A stretch of 64,000 nt of DNA from the NCBI RefSeq assembly GCF_002216775.1, contig NZ_CP022315.1, positions 744,001 to 808,000 on the forward strand. Direction: 5' to 3'. A program made the translations under genes and the position numbers. The notes under the pieces are model-generated. The model did not search any database. It worked only from the letters and a program-made list of their open reading frames with translations, and was not told the DNA's origin. Positions 41,475-51,016 of this stretch are shown piece by piece (the stretch's first letter is position 1; the number at the start of each line of letters is the position of its first letter). This DNA is from Virgibacillus phasianinus. Its GTDB lineage: Bacteria > Bacillota > Bacilli > Bacillales > Amphibacillaceae.

Positions 41475-41801
41475 GGACAAAGTGTCCAATTTATTGTTAC
41501 AAAAAAAGCTCATCAACTGTGTGATCCAGAACATCAGCAATATTTTTAGCCAGATCTATTCCTGGATTTCTCTTACCTTGTTCAATTTTGTAATAGTAAG
41601 ATGTGGATATACCCACATTTTTAGAGATTTCCTCTACATTCTTATAACCTTTATTTAATCTGATGTTTCTTAAGCTATTTCGCAATTGCACACACCTCCT
41701 TTGGACAAATCGTCCTACAACCCTATTTTAATGGACGATACGTACAATGTCAACATCTTTTCTCCCCGTTTTGTCCAATTATATTTTATGTTTTGGACAA
41801 A
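41475..41801. promoter_or_regulatory. Operator boxes of the lysogeny-like switch
   Basis: GGACAAAGTGTCC (41475-41487), GGACAAATCGTCC (41703-41715), GGACGATACGTAC (41733-41745), TTTGTCC (41770-41776) and GGACAAA (41795-41801). The 13-bp dyads share half-site GGAC/GTCC. They flank both sides of the small Xre gene and the immR-like promoter, as expected for a repressor acting on its own and the divergent unit. Confidence 0.65.
41497..41685 (-). CDS. Small Xre-family regulator (divergent from the immR-like gene)
   Basis: 62 aa from a TTG at 41685, better spaced from AAAGGAGG than a GTG at 41691. It is nearly all helix-turn-helix (LRNIRLNKGYKNVEEISKNVGISTSYYYKIEQGKRNPGIDLA at about 6-47). This is the Cro-like partner of the repressor encoded on the opposite strand. 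The control region between them contains several GGACAAA boxes. Confidence 0.8.
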   Translation of the reverse strand: MRNSLRNIRLNKGYKNVEEISKNVGISTSYYYKIEQGKRNPGIDLAKNIADVLDHTVDELFL

Positions 41802-41833
41802 TAGTATAGAATGATCTTATCGGAGGTCACAAT

Positions 41834-42232
41834 ATGAATTTTAGTGATAGGTTAAAAAAGCTTAGAAACAGGGAAAATCTGAGCCGAGAGGGATTAGCGG
41901 GTAAAATTGAAGTTTCGTATTCAACCATTGCAAAATATGAAAGCGGAACCCGAGAACCTGATTTTTCTACTTTAGATAAATTGTCAATTTTTTTTAACGT
42001 TGACACAGACTACCTTCTTGGGCGTACTGATACCCCGAAATCATCAAAAGAATTCGACTCATTGTCTGAGATCAAAAAAATAGTAGATGAATATGGCATT
42101 GAGGATATGTTTTTCCACAACATGGACGATTGGAAGAATCTAACTCCAGAGGATGTGGATGAACTGCGTAATCATTTTGAGTATATTGCTTATAAAGCTA
42201 GAAAAAGAAAAGAGAAAGAAGATAATGATTAG
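41834..42232 (+). CDS. ImmR-like Xre repressor
   Basis: 132 aa. An N-terminal Xre domain (RLKKLRNRENLSREGLAGKIEVSYSTIAKYESGTREPDFSTLDKLSIFF at about 6-54, then DTDYLLGRTD) is followed by a short, charged C-terminal region. The site is CGGAGGTCACAAT. With the metallopeptidase and integrase genes next in line it mirrors the immR-immA-int block of ICEBs1, where ImmR keeps the element silent. The GGACAAA boxes upstream are its likely targets. Confidence 0.85.
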   Translation: MNFSDRLKKLRNRENLSREGLAGKIEVSYSTIAKYESGTREPDFSTLDKLSIFFNVDTDYLLGRTDTPKSSKEFDSLSEIKKIVDEYGIEDMFFHNMDDWKNLTPEDVDELRNHFEYIAYKARKRKEKEDND

Positions 42233-42325
42233 AATCGGCTATAACAAGTGATATGGATAAAACGATAATGACTTTTCGTTACACGATCTTCACTATATTT
42301 TCAATAAATATTATTGATGTGCAAA

Positions 42326-42350
42326 ATATTGTACATCCTTTTTTGTACAA
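42326..42350. promoter_or_regulatory. TTGTACA dyad upstream of the ImmA-like gene
   Basis: TTGTACAT-n5-TTGTACAA forms a near-perfect dyad about 45 bp before the metallopeptidase gene. It may be a promoter element or operator; no regulator is assigned. Confidence 0.35.
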
Positions 42351-42392
42351 TTATCACGAACGTGTGTTCCAATTGTAAGAGAGGGGGATACC

Positions 42393-42845
42393 ATGAAATA
42401 CATCACAACAGCCACGGAAGATGCAGTTAAAGATTTGTATTATAAAATGGGGTTGGTGGATCCGGATCATTCCGTTGATGACATTGCCCAAAGGCTTGGC
42501 ATTCAATTGTTCTACCTTCGCAAACCCTCCTTTGCATCCCATGGATGCATATATTTAGACCCCACAATTCCAGAAAAAAGAAGAAAAGAAGTGTTTTCGC
42601 ATGAACTGGGACACATTCTTTATCATTCCGGAATTCAGCTTTTCATGACTGAATCCTATCGTCGAATGCAAGAGTGGCAAGCCGATAACTTTGCTCTACA
42701 TTTTGCGGTCCCTACTTTTATGCTAAAGGAAATTGAGCTCTTAGATTGGAATCAAGCAATTAATTCTGTTGTCACAACATTTAATGTTACACCTAATTTC
42801 GCAGCGAAAAGACTGGAACATTATGAAAAACAAATTCAAGGGTAA
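42393..42845 (+). CDS. ImmA/IrrE-family metallopeptidase
   Basis: 150 aa. The zinc-binding HELGHILYH (HExxH) motif lies at about residues 69-77 and a downstream EWQADNFALHFAVP provides the third ligand region. Preceded by GAGAGGGGGATACC. ImmA of ICEBs1 cleaves the repressor ImmR on DNA damage or cell-density signals; the same function is inferred from the motif and gene order. It lies between the repressor and integrase genes. Confidence 0.88.
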   Translation: MKYITTATEDAVKDLYYKMGLVDPDHSVDDIAQRLGIQLFYLRKPSFASHGCIYLDPTIPEKRRKEVFSHELGHILYHSGIQLFMTESYRRMQEWQADNFALHFAVPTFMLKEIELLDWNQAINSVVTTFNVTPNFAAKRLEHYEKQIQG

Positions 42846-43007
42846 TACTTCGTGAAAAACTAAGTAGAGAAGCTAATGGATTGTGAATAAAGGCCGGCAT
42901 GAATATTAAGGTCCAATATACTTATTGCGATCATGCTTTGTAAATGTATTTATTCAATAGAACAAAAATACACAGATAATTTATATGATTTGATTGAGGT
43001 GATTAAC

Positions 43008-44213
43008 ATGGCTTCATTCAGAAAACGAGGAAAGACTTGGCAATTTACAGTGGAGATTGGAATTGACCCAGTAACAGGGAAACGAAAACAGAAAACTCAG
43101 AGCGGGTTCAAAACCAAAAAAGCTGCACAACTTGCTGCTTCTGAAATAGACAAAAAAGTAAACGATGGAACCTACATTGGAGAATCCGATATTACATTTG
43201 GTGAATTAGTTCCGATTTGGCTTAAATACTATAATAAATACGTTAGAAAAGGTACTATGGAAAGCAGGAATACATCGGTAAACAAGTTGAACGAGTACTT
43301 TAGGTTCATCATGATGCGAAAAATAAAGAAAACTGACTATGTGAGCATGCTTCACAATCTGCAAGATAGGGAACTTTCTGTAAACACCATAAAATCGATT
43401 CATTCAACTGCAAGCTTAATTTTTAAATATGCTTGTTACGAAATAGGTATCATCAAAATGAACCCGACAGAAAACGTGGATATGCGTTTTTTAAAATCAG
43501 CTGTTCTTTGTGAAAACGATGGCAGCCTCAAAGACAACGAAAAGTTTCTGGAAAAGGAAGATTTGGCTGAGTTTCTGCAAATAGCCAATTCCAGAAATGG
43601 TGAGAACCCTCAAGAATATATTGTGTTTTTAATGTTAGCCTATACGGGATTAAGACGCGGGGAGCTGTCAGTGCTAAAATGGCAAGATATTGACTTTCAA
43701 AATCAAACAATATCAATTACCAAAACATTTTCTTACGGCGATACAAAGGCAGGTAATGATATTCAGCTAATTTCTCCAAAAACTCCGGAATCCAAACGTG
43801 TTATCGACATAGATGATTTTGTTATCATCCAATTAAAAAAACATCAATCCTGGTTAAAACAATTCATGATGGAAAATAGGAAATTTTACAGAGATCAGGA
43901 CTTTATATTTGTGAATACTTTTAAGTACCTAGGTTACCCGATAGCTCCGCAAACGATTTATTATCATATGACGGCCATTTTAAAGAAAATGGAATACCCT
44001 GTTAAATTGAGTCCGCATTCAATGCGGCATACACATGCATCACTTTGTATTGAAGCAGGTATACCATTACGAGACATTGCTGAGCGCCTTGGCCATCGTG
44101 ATATTAAGATGCTGGAAAAAATCTACGCACATACAACGAAAGGGCAAAAGAAAAAGACGGCACAAATGTTCAACCAGCTAATGTCTAAAGTTCGTAAAGA
44201 AACACCATTTTAG
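43008..44213 (+). CDS. int: Tyrosine integrase
   Basis: 401 aa from the ATG at 43008 (GAGGTGATTAAC upstream); a longer frame to 42933 is not supported. An N-terminal arm-binding domain (RKRGKTWQFTVEIGIDPVTGK), a SAM-like core-binding domain, then the catalytic domain with TGLRRGELSVLKW (Arg), HSMRHTHASL (HxxR) and LGHRDIKMLEKIYAHTT (Tyr nucleophile). It integrates and, with the Xis-like protein, excises the element. It is the last gene before chromosomal DNA. Confidence 0.95.
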   Translation: MASFRKRGKTWQFTVEIGIDPVTGKRKQKTQSGFKTKKAAQLAASEIDKKVNDGTYIGESDITFGELVPIWLKYYNKYVRKGTMESRNTSVNKLNEYFRFIMMRKIKKTDYVSMLHNLQDRELSVNTIKSIHSTASLIFKYACYEIGIIKMNPTENVDMRFLKSAVLCENDGSLKDNEKFLEKEDLAEFLQIANSRNGENPQEYIVFLMLAYTGLRRGELSVLKWQDIDFQNQTISITKTFSYGDTKAGNDIQLISPKTPESKRVIDIDDFVIIQLKKHQSWLKQFMMENRKFYRDQDFIFVNTFKYLGYPIAPQTIYYHMTAILKKMEYPVKLSPHSMRHTHASLCIEAGIPLRDIAERLGHRDIKMLEKIYAHTTKGQKKKTAQMFNQLMSKVRKETPF

Positions 44214-44300
44214 AATAAATGTGGACAAAATGTTGACAAACGAGATTTTAAGAGTTGTTTTTACAAGCTGGAATAAAACTAGAACGCGTGCTATAATGAC
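44214..44300. other. Probable attachment-site region (right end of ICE)
   Basis: Directly after the integrase the sequence has GGACAAA and TTGACAAAC near 44223-44241, half-sites like those of the switch region. A TATAAT at 44292-44297 is a likely -10 for trhO. The element junction should lie here or slightly to the right. No att core could be defined without the left end. Confidence 0.4.
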
Positions 44301-44377
44301 ATTTGTGCAAGAGTATAAATTAAACAATATCCCCAACCATTTATATCTTGCAAATATAAATGATAGGTGGTAACAAC

Positions 44378-45349
44378 ATGCCAGATAAGAAGGAATATCA
44401 AGTATTATTGTACTATAATTATGTACACATAGAGGATCCGGAACAATTTGCAAAGGATCATTTGCAGTATTGCAAGGATTTGGAATTAAAAGGAAGAATA
44501 CTAGTTGCACAGGAAGGAATCAATGGAACTGTTTCAGGAACTGTTGAACAAACGAATGCTTACATGGAAGCCATGCACAATGATCCGCGCTTTGCCGATA
44601 TGGCGTTTAAAGTAGATGAGCATGATGGTCATGCATTTAAAAAGATGCATGTACGCCCACGTAATGAATTAGTAACGCTCCGCCTTGAAGATGATATTAA
44701 TCCAAACCAAACAACTGGAACACATTTGAAGCCAAAAGAGTTTTTCAAGGCAATGCAGGATGAAAATACAATTGTCTTAGATGCCCGAAATGATTATGAG
44801 TTTGATTTGGGACACTTTCGTGGTGCAATTCGCCCTGACATTGAAACCTTCCGTGAATTACCGGAATGGGTAAAAGAAAATAGAGATCTTATCGAAGGAA
44901 AACGCATTTTAACCTATTGTACAGGCGGAATCCGTTGCGAGAAATTTTCGGGCTGGTTAGTTAAAGAAGGCTTTGAAGATGTAGCACAATTGCACGGTGG
45001 AATTGTTACGTACGGTAAAGATCCGGAGGTACAAGGGGAACTATGGGACGGACAATGTTACGTATTTGATGAACGCATATCTGTTCCAGTTAACCATAAA
45101 GAGCATGTGGTAGTCGGTGTTGACTATTTTGACGGCCAGCCATGTGAACGGTATGCTAATTGCGCTAATCCCCCATGCAACAGACAAATGATCTGTTCAG
45201 AGGAAAATGAACATAAATATTTGCGAGGATGCTCACACGAATGCAGGACTAGCCCGCGTAATATGTACGTTCAGGAACACGGATTAACAGAGGAAGAAGT
45301 ACAGGAGCGATTAAATAAAATTGAGGAAGAAAAGAACCAAACAGTGTAA
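44378..45349 (+). CDS. trhO: tRNA uridine(34) hydroxylase TrhO (rhodanese family)
   Basis: 323 aa from the ATG at 44378 (GGTGG upstream). An acylphosphatase-like N-terminal domain ([21 protein letters not shown]) precedes a rhodanese domain with [17 protein letters not shown] and the active-site loop [17 protein letters not shown]-terminal cysteine-rich region follows ([21 protein letters not shown]). TrhO proteins hydroxylate uridine 34 of tRNA. This is the first chromosomal gene after the element. Confidence 0.92.
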   Translation: MPDKKEYQVLLYYNYVHIEDPEQFAKDHLQYCKDLELKGRILVAQEGINGTVSGTVEQTNAYMEAMHNDPRFADMAFKVDEHDGHAFKKMHVRPRNELVTLRLEDDINPNQTTGTHLKPKEFFKAMQDENTIVLDARNDYEFDLGHFRGAIRPDIETFRELPEWVKENRDLIEGKRILTYCTGGIRCEKFSGWLVKEGFEDVAQLHGGIVTYGKDPEVQGELWDGQCYVFDERISVPVNHKEHVVVGVDYFDGQPCERYANCANPPCNRQMICSEENEHKYLRGCSHECRTSPRNMYVQEHGLTEEEVQERLNKIEEEKNQTV

Positions 45350-45376
45350 ACAATTGATTATCGATTCTTATTATTT

Positions 45377-45413
45377 AAAAAGGTAGATCAGCTTAATTGC
45401 TGATCTACCTTTT
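45377..45413. terminator. Bidirectional terminator between trhO and the TRAP permease
   Basis: AAAAAGGTAGATCAGC-ttaatt-GCTGATCTACCTTTT, a long perfect stem with A and T runs, serving the converging genes on both strands. Confidence 0.9.
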
Positions 45414-45420
45414 ATTTTTA

Positions 45421-46200
45421 TTATGCTGATTGTTGACTACCACCTAATTTATCCGATTTGTTTCGCATAAACTGAATTGCCGCGATAATGCCAAAAATAA
45501 TTAGGCCGACAACTGAGAATATTATGTCTGGATATACCAGCAATAATCCTCCAGCGAATAGGAAAAGACGTTCAAACCAGTTAACTTTGCTGACAAAATA
45601 CCCAATCATTCCGGCACTTATACTTGCCATACCAAGCATAGCTGTAATTACCGCTATGGAAACGTTCATCACATTGGCATCCCCCTGTAATAGAAGAATT
45701 GGCTGTGAGACAAACATATATGGAATAATAAATGCCGCGATTGCCAGTTTAACAGCAGTTACCCCGGCTTTCATCGGATTGGCCCCAGCTATTCCTGCCC
45801 CGGCGTATGCAGCTAAACAAACAGGTGGTGTTATATCTGCCACAATCCCGAAGTAAAACACAAACATGTGTACAGCAATTACCGGAACATCAAATGCTAG
45901 TAAAGCGGGTGCAGCCATCGTCGCTGTTACAACATAGTTTGCTGTAGTAGGTAATCCCATACCCAAAATAATACATGCAACCATTGTAAAGAACATAACT
46001 AGGAAGAACTGTCCTTGGGCTAGATCAATAATACCACCAGCTATTTTTGGCCCTAGGCCTGTAGTAGTTACGGTGCCTGCAATAATACCTGCAGTTGCAC
46101 AGGCCGCGATAACTGGTAACGCAGTTCTTGCCCCTTCTTCCAGGATTTTTATGATACCCTTAAATGATAATCTAGTGTCTTTCCTAAAAAAGCTAATCAC
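45421..46200 (-). pseudogene. TAXI-TRAP fused permease, C-terminal part (after frameshift)
   Basis: 259 aa in a separate frame, beginning at a GTG that is really the middle of the gene. It continues the permease sequence with SFFRKDTRLSFKGIIKILEEGARTALPV, many membrane segments, and a conserved MACATAG/TGLGPKIAGGI-type DctM region. Together with the part at 46197-47375 it makes the normal length of about 650 aa. One G missing from the GGG run at 46209-46211 (GGGG expected) explains the break. Confidence 0.85.
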
Positions 46201-47375
46201 AAATGCTGCCCAATAGCGAATAAAGCTGCATATGTCGGTGTGTATCCAACTAATAGAAAACCGATAATAATAATTAGTGGGATAAATAAGTCTAATCGTT
46301 TGATCAGATTTTTTGTTTTCGGAAGCTGTTCCTTCTTAAGCCCTAAAATCCCTTGTTTTCGCGCCTCAAAGTGGGTACCCATAAATACACCTGAGAAATA
46401 AAGAATTGCAGGGATAATCGCGATAACAATGATATCGTTATAAGGTATACCAGTGTAGGATGCCATTATAAATGCTGCGGCTCCCATAATTGGCGGCATA
46501 ATTTGTCCACCAGTTGATGCTGATGCTTCTGTTGCAGCAGCAAAGTGGGGTTTAAATCCTGCATTCTTCATCATTGGAATGGTAAAAGAACCAGAACCAA
46601 CAGTGTTTGCAACGGAACTACCACTTACCATACCCTGCAGTCCGCTTGCAGCAACTGCTGCCTTAGCAGTTCCCCCTGTATATCTTCCTGTCAAACGCAA
46701 AGCGATATCATTAAAAAATTGTCCAATATTTGTTTTAACTAACATAACCCCGAAGAATAAGAACAAATAAATGTATGTGGATGAAATTTGAATAGGAATA
46801 CCAAATATGGAGCTTGAGCTAAAAAACATTTCAGTAGCTAGTGACGGCCAGTCATATCCAGCATGTCCGATAACCGGAATATATTGACCAAGCAAACCGT
46901 ATAGTAGAGCTAGAATAGCGATGATAACGATTGGAAGTCCAACAACTCGTCTTGTTGCCTCTAGTAGTAAAATGATTCCTGCTGTTGCAACAATTTGGTC
47001 TGTATAGGTAAAGCCAAAAATAATTGCGTTATTTATGAGTCGCTCATAATTAAATATAATATAGTAGTTCGTAAATAATGCAGCAAGTGCTAATAATGCA
47101 TCATACCATGGAACACCTCTACGCTTTGTCATGGATGATTTAATTGGATAAAGTAAATACACCAGACTCAGCCCTGCTCCCAGATGAATGGCACCTTGTA
47201 TCAGTGAAACTTTCGCTCCATAAAATGCTGTGTATAGCTGAAAAATGGTTAATGCACTACCAATAATCAGAGTTACCCAGCCCCAGGCACCTAAGTTTGT
47301 ACGAAAAGCACTTTCCTTATCATACTTTGCCATCAATTCATCTTTATCTATTTGTCCAGTATCTTGTATAGCCAA
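46197..47375 (-). pseudogene. TAXI-TRAP fused permease, N-terminal part (before frameshift)
   Basis: 392 aa with several membrane segments, containing SAVANTVGSGSFTIP-like sequence (SGSSVANTVGSGSFTIPMMK at about 255) and GGQIMPPIMGAAAFIMA, typical of the fused 4TM/12TM TRAP permeases paired with TAXI receptors. It ends early (ALFAIGQHL) where the family continues. The 4-nt overlap with the next frame and the G-run support a 1-nt deletion or a sequencing error. If real, uptake by this system is lost. The ATG has GGAGGTTACG upstream. Confidence 0.85.
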
Positions 47376-47413
47376 TAACGTAACCTCCGTTCCCTCCCTC
47401 TATTAAAGAGGGT

Positions 47414-47443
47414 AAAGAACCGGACACGTTCGTCCGGTTCTTT
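47414..47443 (-). terminator. Hairpin between receptor and permease genes
   Basis: AAAGAACCGGAC-n6-GTCCGGTTCTTT, a perfect 12-bp stem. On the minus strand no long T-run follows, so it probably works as an attenuator or mRNA stabiliser that favours receptor over permease. Confidence 0.55.
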
Positions 47444-47451
47444 CATTCCTA

Positions 47452-48462
47452 TTATTCTATAATGCCGACTTCTTTAAAATACTTTTCAGTACCAGGATGC
47501 AGTGGTAAATCCCCTACACCTTTAAGTGCGTTGTCTTTTGTAATTAGTTTCGCTTGAGCAATTGTCATATCGCCTGACTTTTCATACAACGTTTTTGTCA
47601 GTTGATATGCAAGATCCTCACTCACTTGGTCTTTTGACCCAAGAAGAAGCGCCATAGCCGTTACAGTTTGTACTGGTTCATCTAACCAGTCATATGTTCC
47701 AGGCTCAACTGTGTATGCTTCATACTGGCTGTTTTTAGTGACTTCTTTTAATGCGTCACCTTCAATATCCAGTAACTTAACTTCTTTTGTTGCAGCTTGT
47801 AATTCATCGGTTGAAGAAGATGGTACACCTACAACCTCAATCGATGCATCGATTGTTCCATTTTGAAGCTTACTCTTAGCATCTCCAAAGCCTTCCTCAT
47901 ATGCTTCATAGTCGCCTTCTTCAATACCATATGCTTTCAAAATTAATTCAGCAGCTGCACGGGTTGCTCCACCTGGAGGTCCAATTGCAACTTTTTTACC
48001 TTTTAAATCAGCAATTGATTCAATTCCAGTTGACTTAAGTGTTGCTACTTGAACTGCCTCAGGGTATAGTGAACCAATAACTGCTACGTTATCTATTTCT
48101 TTACCTTTAAATTCTCCTTCACCAGCAACAGCATCAAGCATTGTCGTATTCTGTGCAATTCCAAGTTGGAAATCACCTGATTGGATCTTGGCAATATTCT
48201 CAACAGATGCACCAGATTCTACTGAACTAACATCAAAGCCGTCAACGTCGATATTATCTTTCCATAGATTAGCCATTTCCCCGCCAAGCGGATAATAGAC
48301 TCCACCGACACTTCCGGTTCCCATGGTCAGATTTGTTTTTGGATCTCCACCGCTGTCACCGCCGCCATCACTGCTTCCACCTTTGCCGCTTTCGCCACAT
48401 GCACTAAGTATCATGCCGACAGCAAGAAGAAGCATTAATAATACTAAACTCTTTTTCCTCAA
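47452..48462 (-). CDS. TAXI-family TRAP solute-binding lipoprotein
   Basis: 336 aa from a TTG at 48462 behind GGGGGGAC. Lipoprotein signal with LSACGES. The mature part has NLTMGTGSVGGVYYPLGGEMANLW, then GSLYPEAVQV and KKVAIGPPGGATRAAAE, the TAXI receptor pattern. It captures a substrate (family members bind glutamate/glutamine or other small organics; the substrate here is unknown) for the fused permease encoded next, which is frameshifted. Confidence 0.92.
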   Translation of the reverse strand: MRKKSLVLLMLLLAVGMILSACGESGKGGSSDGGGDSGGDPKTNLTMGTGSVGGVYYPLGGEMANLWKDNIDVDGFDVSSVESGASVENIAKIQSGDFQLGIAQNTTMLDAVAGEGEFKGKEIDNVAVIGSLYPEAVQVATLKSTGIESIADLKGKKVAIGPPGGATRAAAELILKAYGIEEGDYEAYEEGFGDAKSKLQNGTIDASIEVVGVPSSSTDELQAATKEVKLLDIEGDALKEVTKNSQYEAYTVEPGTYDWLDEPVQTVTAMALLLGSKDQVSEDLAYQLTKTLYEKSGDMTIAQAKLITKDNALKGVGDLPLHPGTEKYFKEVGIIE

Positions 48463-48726
48463 AATAATGTCCCCCCTATTTTTTTATTTATCTAAAACAT
48501 ATTGAAAATATGTTTCAAATACATATGAACACGTTTCCAATAAAAATGATAACGTTTTACTAAGTATTTTAACCTAATTTAGTTAATCCTACAAGTTTTA
48601 AAATAATTCCAATTGCTTATTATATGCGGACTCAGACAACTTTTAGTAATGTATCCGAAAAATAAATCACCATTTTTGACATGTATTAACACTGTTGCTA
48701 TATTTTAATGCAAGGAGGTCGCAGAT

Positions 48727-49206
48727 ATGACCATTTATGATTATTCGGCAAAAACCCTTATGGGAGAAGAAAAGTCGTTGCATGAGTATGAAGGAAAAGT
48801 GGTATTAATTGTAAATACCGCAAGTGAATGTGGCTTCACTCCACAGTTTGAAGGACTTCAGAAATTATATGATGACTATAAGGATCAGGGTTTAGAAATT
48901 CTCGGTTTCCCTTGTAATCAGTTTAATAATCAGGATCCCGGTTCAAACGAGGAAATATCCGATTTTTGCCAGCGGAATTATGGTGTTACCTTTCAAATGT
49001 TTAGCAAAATAGATGTTAAAGGCGATCAGGCCCATCCATTATTCCAGTATCTTACAAAGGAAGCTCCTGGAATGCTGACCAAACAAATCAAGTGGAATTT
49101 CACCAAGTTTTTAATTAATACGAAGGGTGAGGTAATCAATCGGTTCGCCCCGCAAACTAAGCCAGAAAATATTAAAGACGACATTGAAAAAGCATTAAAC
49201 GCATAA
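48727..49206 (+). CDS. Glutathione peroxidase family protein (BsaA-like)
   Basis: 159 aa. Conserved [16 protein letters not shown] (peroxidatic Cys), [17 protein letters not shown] (second Cys and Gln), and KWNFTKFLI (Trp-Asn) are the hallmark motifs. In Bacillaceae such enzymes use thioredoxin rather than glutathione to reduce peroxides. AAGGAGGTCGC precedes the ATG. The gene stands alone; its upstream 260 bp shows no other feature. Confidence 0.93.
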   Translation: MTIYDYSAKTLMGEEKSLHEYEGKVVLIVNTASECGFTPQFEGLQKLYDDYKDQGLEILGFPCNQFNNQDPGSNEEISDFCQRNYGVTFQMFSKIDVKGDQAHPLFQYLTKEAPGMLTKQIKWNFTKFLINTKGEVINRFAPQTKPENIKDDIEKALNA

Positions 49207-49208
49207 GT

Positions 49209-49244
49209 CAAAAAGAAGCTGTCCATTGTGACAGCTTCTTTTTG
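49209..49244. terminator. Bidirectional terminator between the peroxidase gene and proS
   Basis: CAAAAAGAAGCTGTC-n6-GACAGCTTCTTTTTG, a perfect 15-bp stem with A and T runs serving both converging genes. Confidence 0.9.
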
Positions 49245-49253
49245 ATTTAACTA

Positions 49254-50693
49254 TTAATAGGCCTTTGCCCAATAAACCAATTCTTTTGCTTCGGTTCCGC
49301 AGCATACACATTTATCGGCAATCTTCTCCTGTTCAAAGGGAATACAACGGGAAGTTGCCATTGTCTCTTCCTTAATTTTTTCCTCACAGGCCTGATCACC
49401 ACACCACATAGCCTTAATAAATCCTTGCTTTTCATCAAGCGTTTGTTTGAATTCTTCTAAGGTAGTTGCAACCGATGTTCTTTCCGTCCGGTGTGCCAAT
49501 GCTTTTTCAAACAAACTAGTCTGAATTTCTTCCAGGACTTCAACTACACGTGCTTCCAACTCACTTAGTGCTACGAATTCCTTATCGCCGATATCACGTC
49601 GGACAATCACTGCCTGTTCTTTTTCTATATCCTTTGGTCCGATTTCAATTCGGATTGGGATACCCTTCATTTCATATTCATTAAACTTCCAGCCAGGTGA
49701 TTTGTCACTGGCATCAATTCCAACACGGATTACCTTTTTCAGCTGATCGCGAAGGTCATAAGCTTTATCCAGTACACCTTCCTTATGCTGGGCAACAGGA
49801 ACAATCATTGCCTGAGTTGGTGCAATACGGGGAGGAACGACTAAACCGCGGTTATCTCCATGCACCATAATTAATCCGCCCATGATACGCGTGGAAAGTC
49901 CCCAGGATGTTTGATGTACAAACTGACTTTCACCGTTTTCATCCAAATACGTTATATCGAAAGCTTCCGCAAAACCAGAACCGAAATGATGGGATGTTCC
50001 GGATTGTAACGCCCTTCCATCATGCATTAGACTTTCGATTGTCAATGTATAATTTGCTCCTGCAAACTTTTCTTTATCGGTTTTGCGACCTCTTAACACA
50101 GGGATTGCTAGGTATTTCTCAACCACATCTGCATAAACCCCGAGCATTCTTTCCGTTTCCTTCGATGCATCTTCATCTGTCGCATGTGCAGTATGCCCCT
50201 CCTGCCAATGGAATTCTGAAGAACGAAGGAATGGACGAGTTGTTTTTTCCCAGCGTACAACGTTTGCCCATTGATTGTACAGCATTGGCAAGTCGCGATA
50301 AGAATGAATATTTTTGGAATAATAATCACAGAAAAGCGCTTCAGAAGTTGGCCGGACAGCGATTCGTTCCGTTAATTCCTCATCTCCACCATGTGTCACC
50401 CAGGCCACTTCTGGTGCAAATCCTTCAACATGGTCTTTTTCTTTTTGCAGAAGACTTTCTGGTATGAATAAAGGAAAGGCAACATTGGAATGTCCTGTAT
50501 CTTTAATCATCTTATCTAACTCATTGCGAATATTTTCCCAGATCGCATATCCATACGGCTTAATAATCATCGTTCCCCGCACTTGTCCATAGTCGACTAA
50601 GTCGGCTTGTTTCACAACATCGGTATACCACTTTGCGAAATCATCTTCCATTGCCGTTATTTTCTCAACAAATTGTTTATTTTTCTTACCCAT
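49254..50693 (-). CDS. proS: Prolyl-tRNA synthetase (short, archaeal/eukaryote-like type)
   Basis: 479 aa class II synthetase, the type without the bacterial editing insertion. Motif 2-like [27 protein letters not shown] (quoted at about 135-160), [13 protein letters not shown] and the anticodon-binding domain with [13 protein letters not shown]-terminal zinc-like part ([15 protein letters not shown] ... CVCCGTEA). It charges tRNA-Pro. A T-box leader upstream senses uncharged tRNA-Pro. Confidence 0.95.
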   Translation of the reverse strand: MGKKNKQFVEKITAMEDDFAKWYTDVVKQADLVDYGQVRGTMIIKPYGYAIWENIRNELDKMIKDTGHSNVAFPLFIPESLLQKEKDHVEGFAPEVAWVTHGGDEELTERIAVRPTSEALFCDYYSKNIHSYRDLPMLYNQWANVVRWEKTTRPFLRSSEFHWQEGHTAHATDEDASKETERMLGVYADVVEKYLAIPVLRGRKTDKEKFAGANYTLTIESLMHDGRALQSGTSHHFGSGFAEAFDITYLDENGESQFVHQTSWGLSTRIMGGLIMVHGDNRGLVVPPRIAPTQAMIVPVAQHKEGVLDKAYDLRDQLKKVIRVGIDASDKSPGWKFNEYEMKGIPIRIEIGPKDIEKEQAVIVRRDIGDKEFVALSELEARVVEVLEEIQTSLFEKALAHRTERTSVATTLEEFKQTLDEKQGFIKAMWCGDQACEEKIKEETMATSRCIPFEQEKIADKCVCCGTEAKELVYWAKAY

Positions 50694-50725
50694 TATATAG
50701 TTCCTCCTTTTAAAATTTTAAACGT

Positions 50726-50930
50726 AAAAAAGCCTCCATCCGTATAAGGGACCGAGGTTTGGTGGTACCACCCTTGTTTACAGGAATCATACATCCTGTA
50801 CACTTAGCCTGATAACGGTAAAATACCGCGTACATCTTCTGAGCAATAGCTTTTCCGATGACGAACTTAAAGGCAGGTTCTAATTTGTGTTTTAGGAATT
50901 CGCACCACCCATTCCCTCTCTTAAAAACAA
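50726..50930 (-). promoter_or_regulatory. T-box riboswitch leader of proS
   Basis: On the minus strand the T-box core AAGGGTGGTACCACC (50775-50761) is followed by an intrinsic terminator, CCTCGGTCC / GGATGGAGG, then TTTTTT (50757-50726). Upstream sequence is fit for Stem I; a CCT (Pro) codon within AACCTGCC is a possible specifier. Uncharged tRNA-Pro would favour antitermination. The 5' boundary is approximate. Confidence 0.88.
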
Positions 50931-51016
50931 ACCAAATTATACTAATCCTTCTCAACGTTTCTATATTATTGATTTAAATATATATCCAGTCGCAGATAAA
51001 GTCAAGTTCGCATCAT

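Larger units (their letters stand above)
1..44300. mobile_element. Integrative and conjugative element, left end outside the window
   Basis: The region carries a tyrosine integrase at its right edge, an ImmR/ImmA-like switch, phage-like replication genes, a complete-looking MPF-FATA-type conjugation operon with a MobP2-type relaxase, and cargo (mercury, arsenic and type I restriction-modification). Right of the integrase the genes are ordinary chromosomal ones. The exact right junction lies somewhere in 44,214-44,377; no tRNA gene is present there. The left junction is not in the window, because hsdS runs off the edge. I could not identify the direct repeats of the attachment site. The end coordinate is approximate. 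Confidence 0.85.

Noticed and set aside
44214-44377. A tRNA gene as integration target
   Set aside because: No cloverleaf or TTCGANTC-like T-arm sequence is present beside the integrase; the target must be defined from the left end.
50710-50955. An 81-codon minus frame upstream of proS
   Set aside because: It overlies the T-box leader and terminator; the RNA structure explains the sequence.
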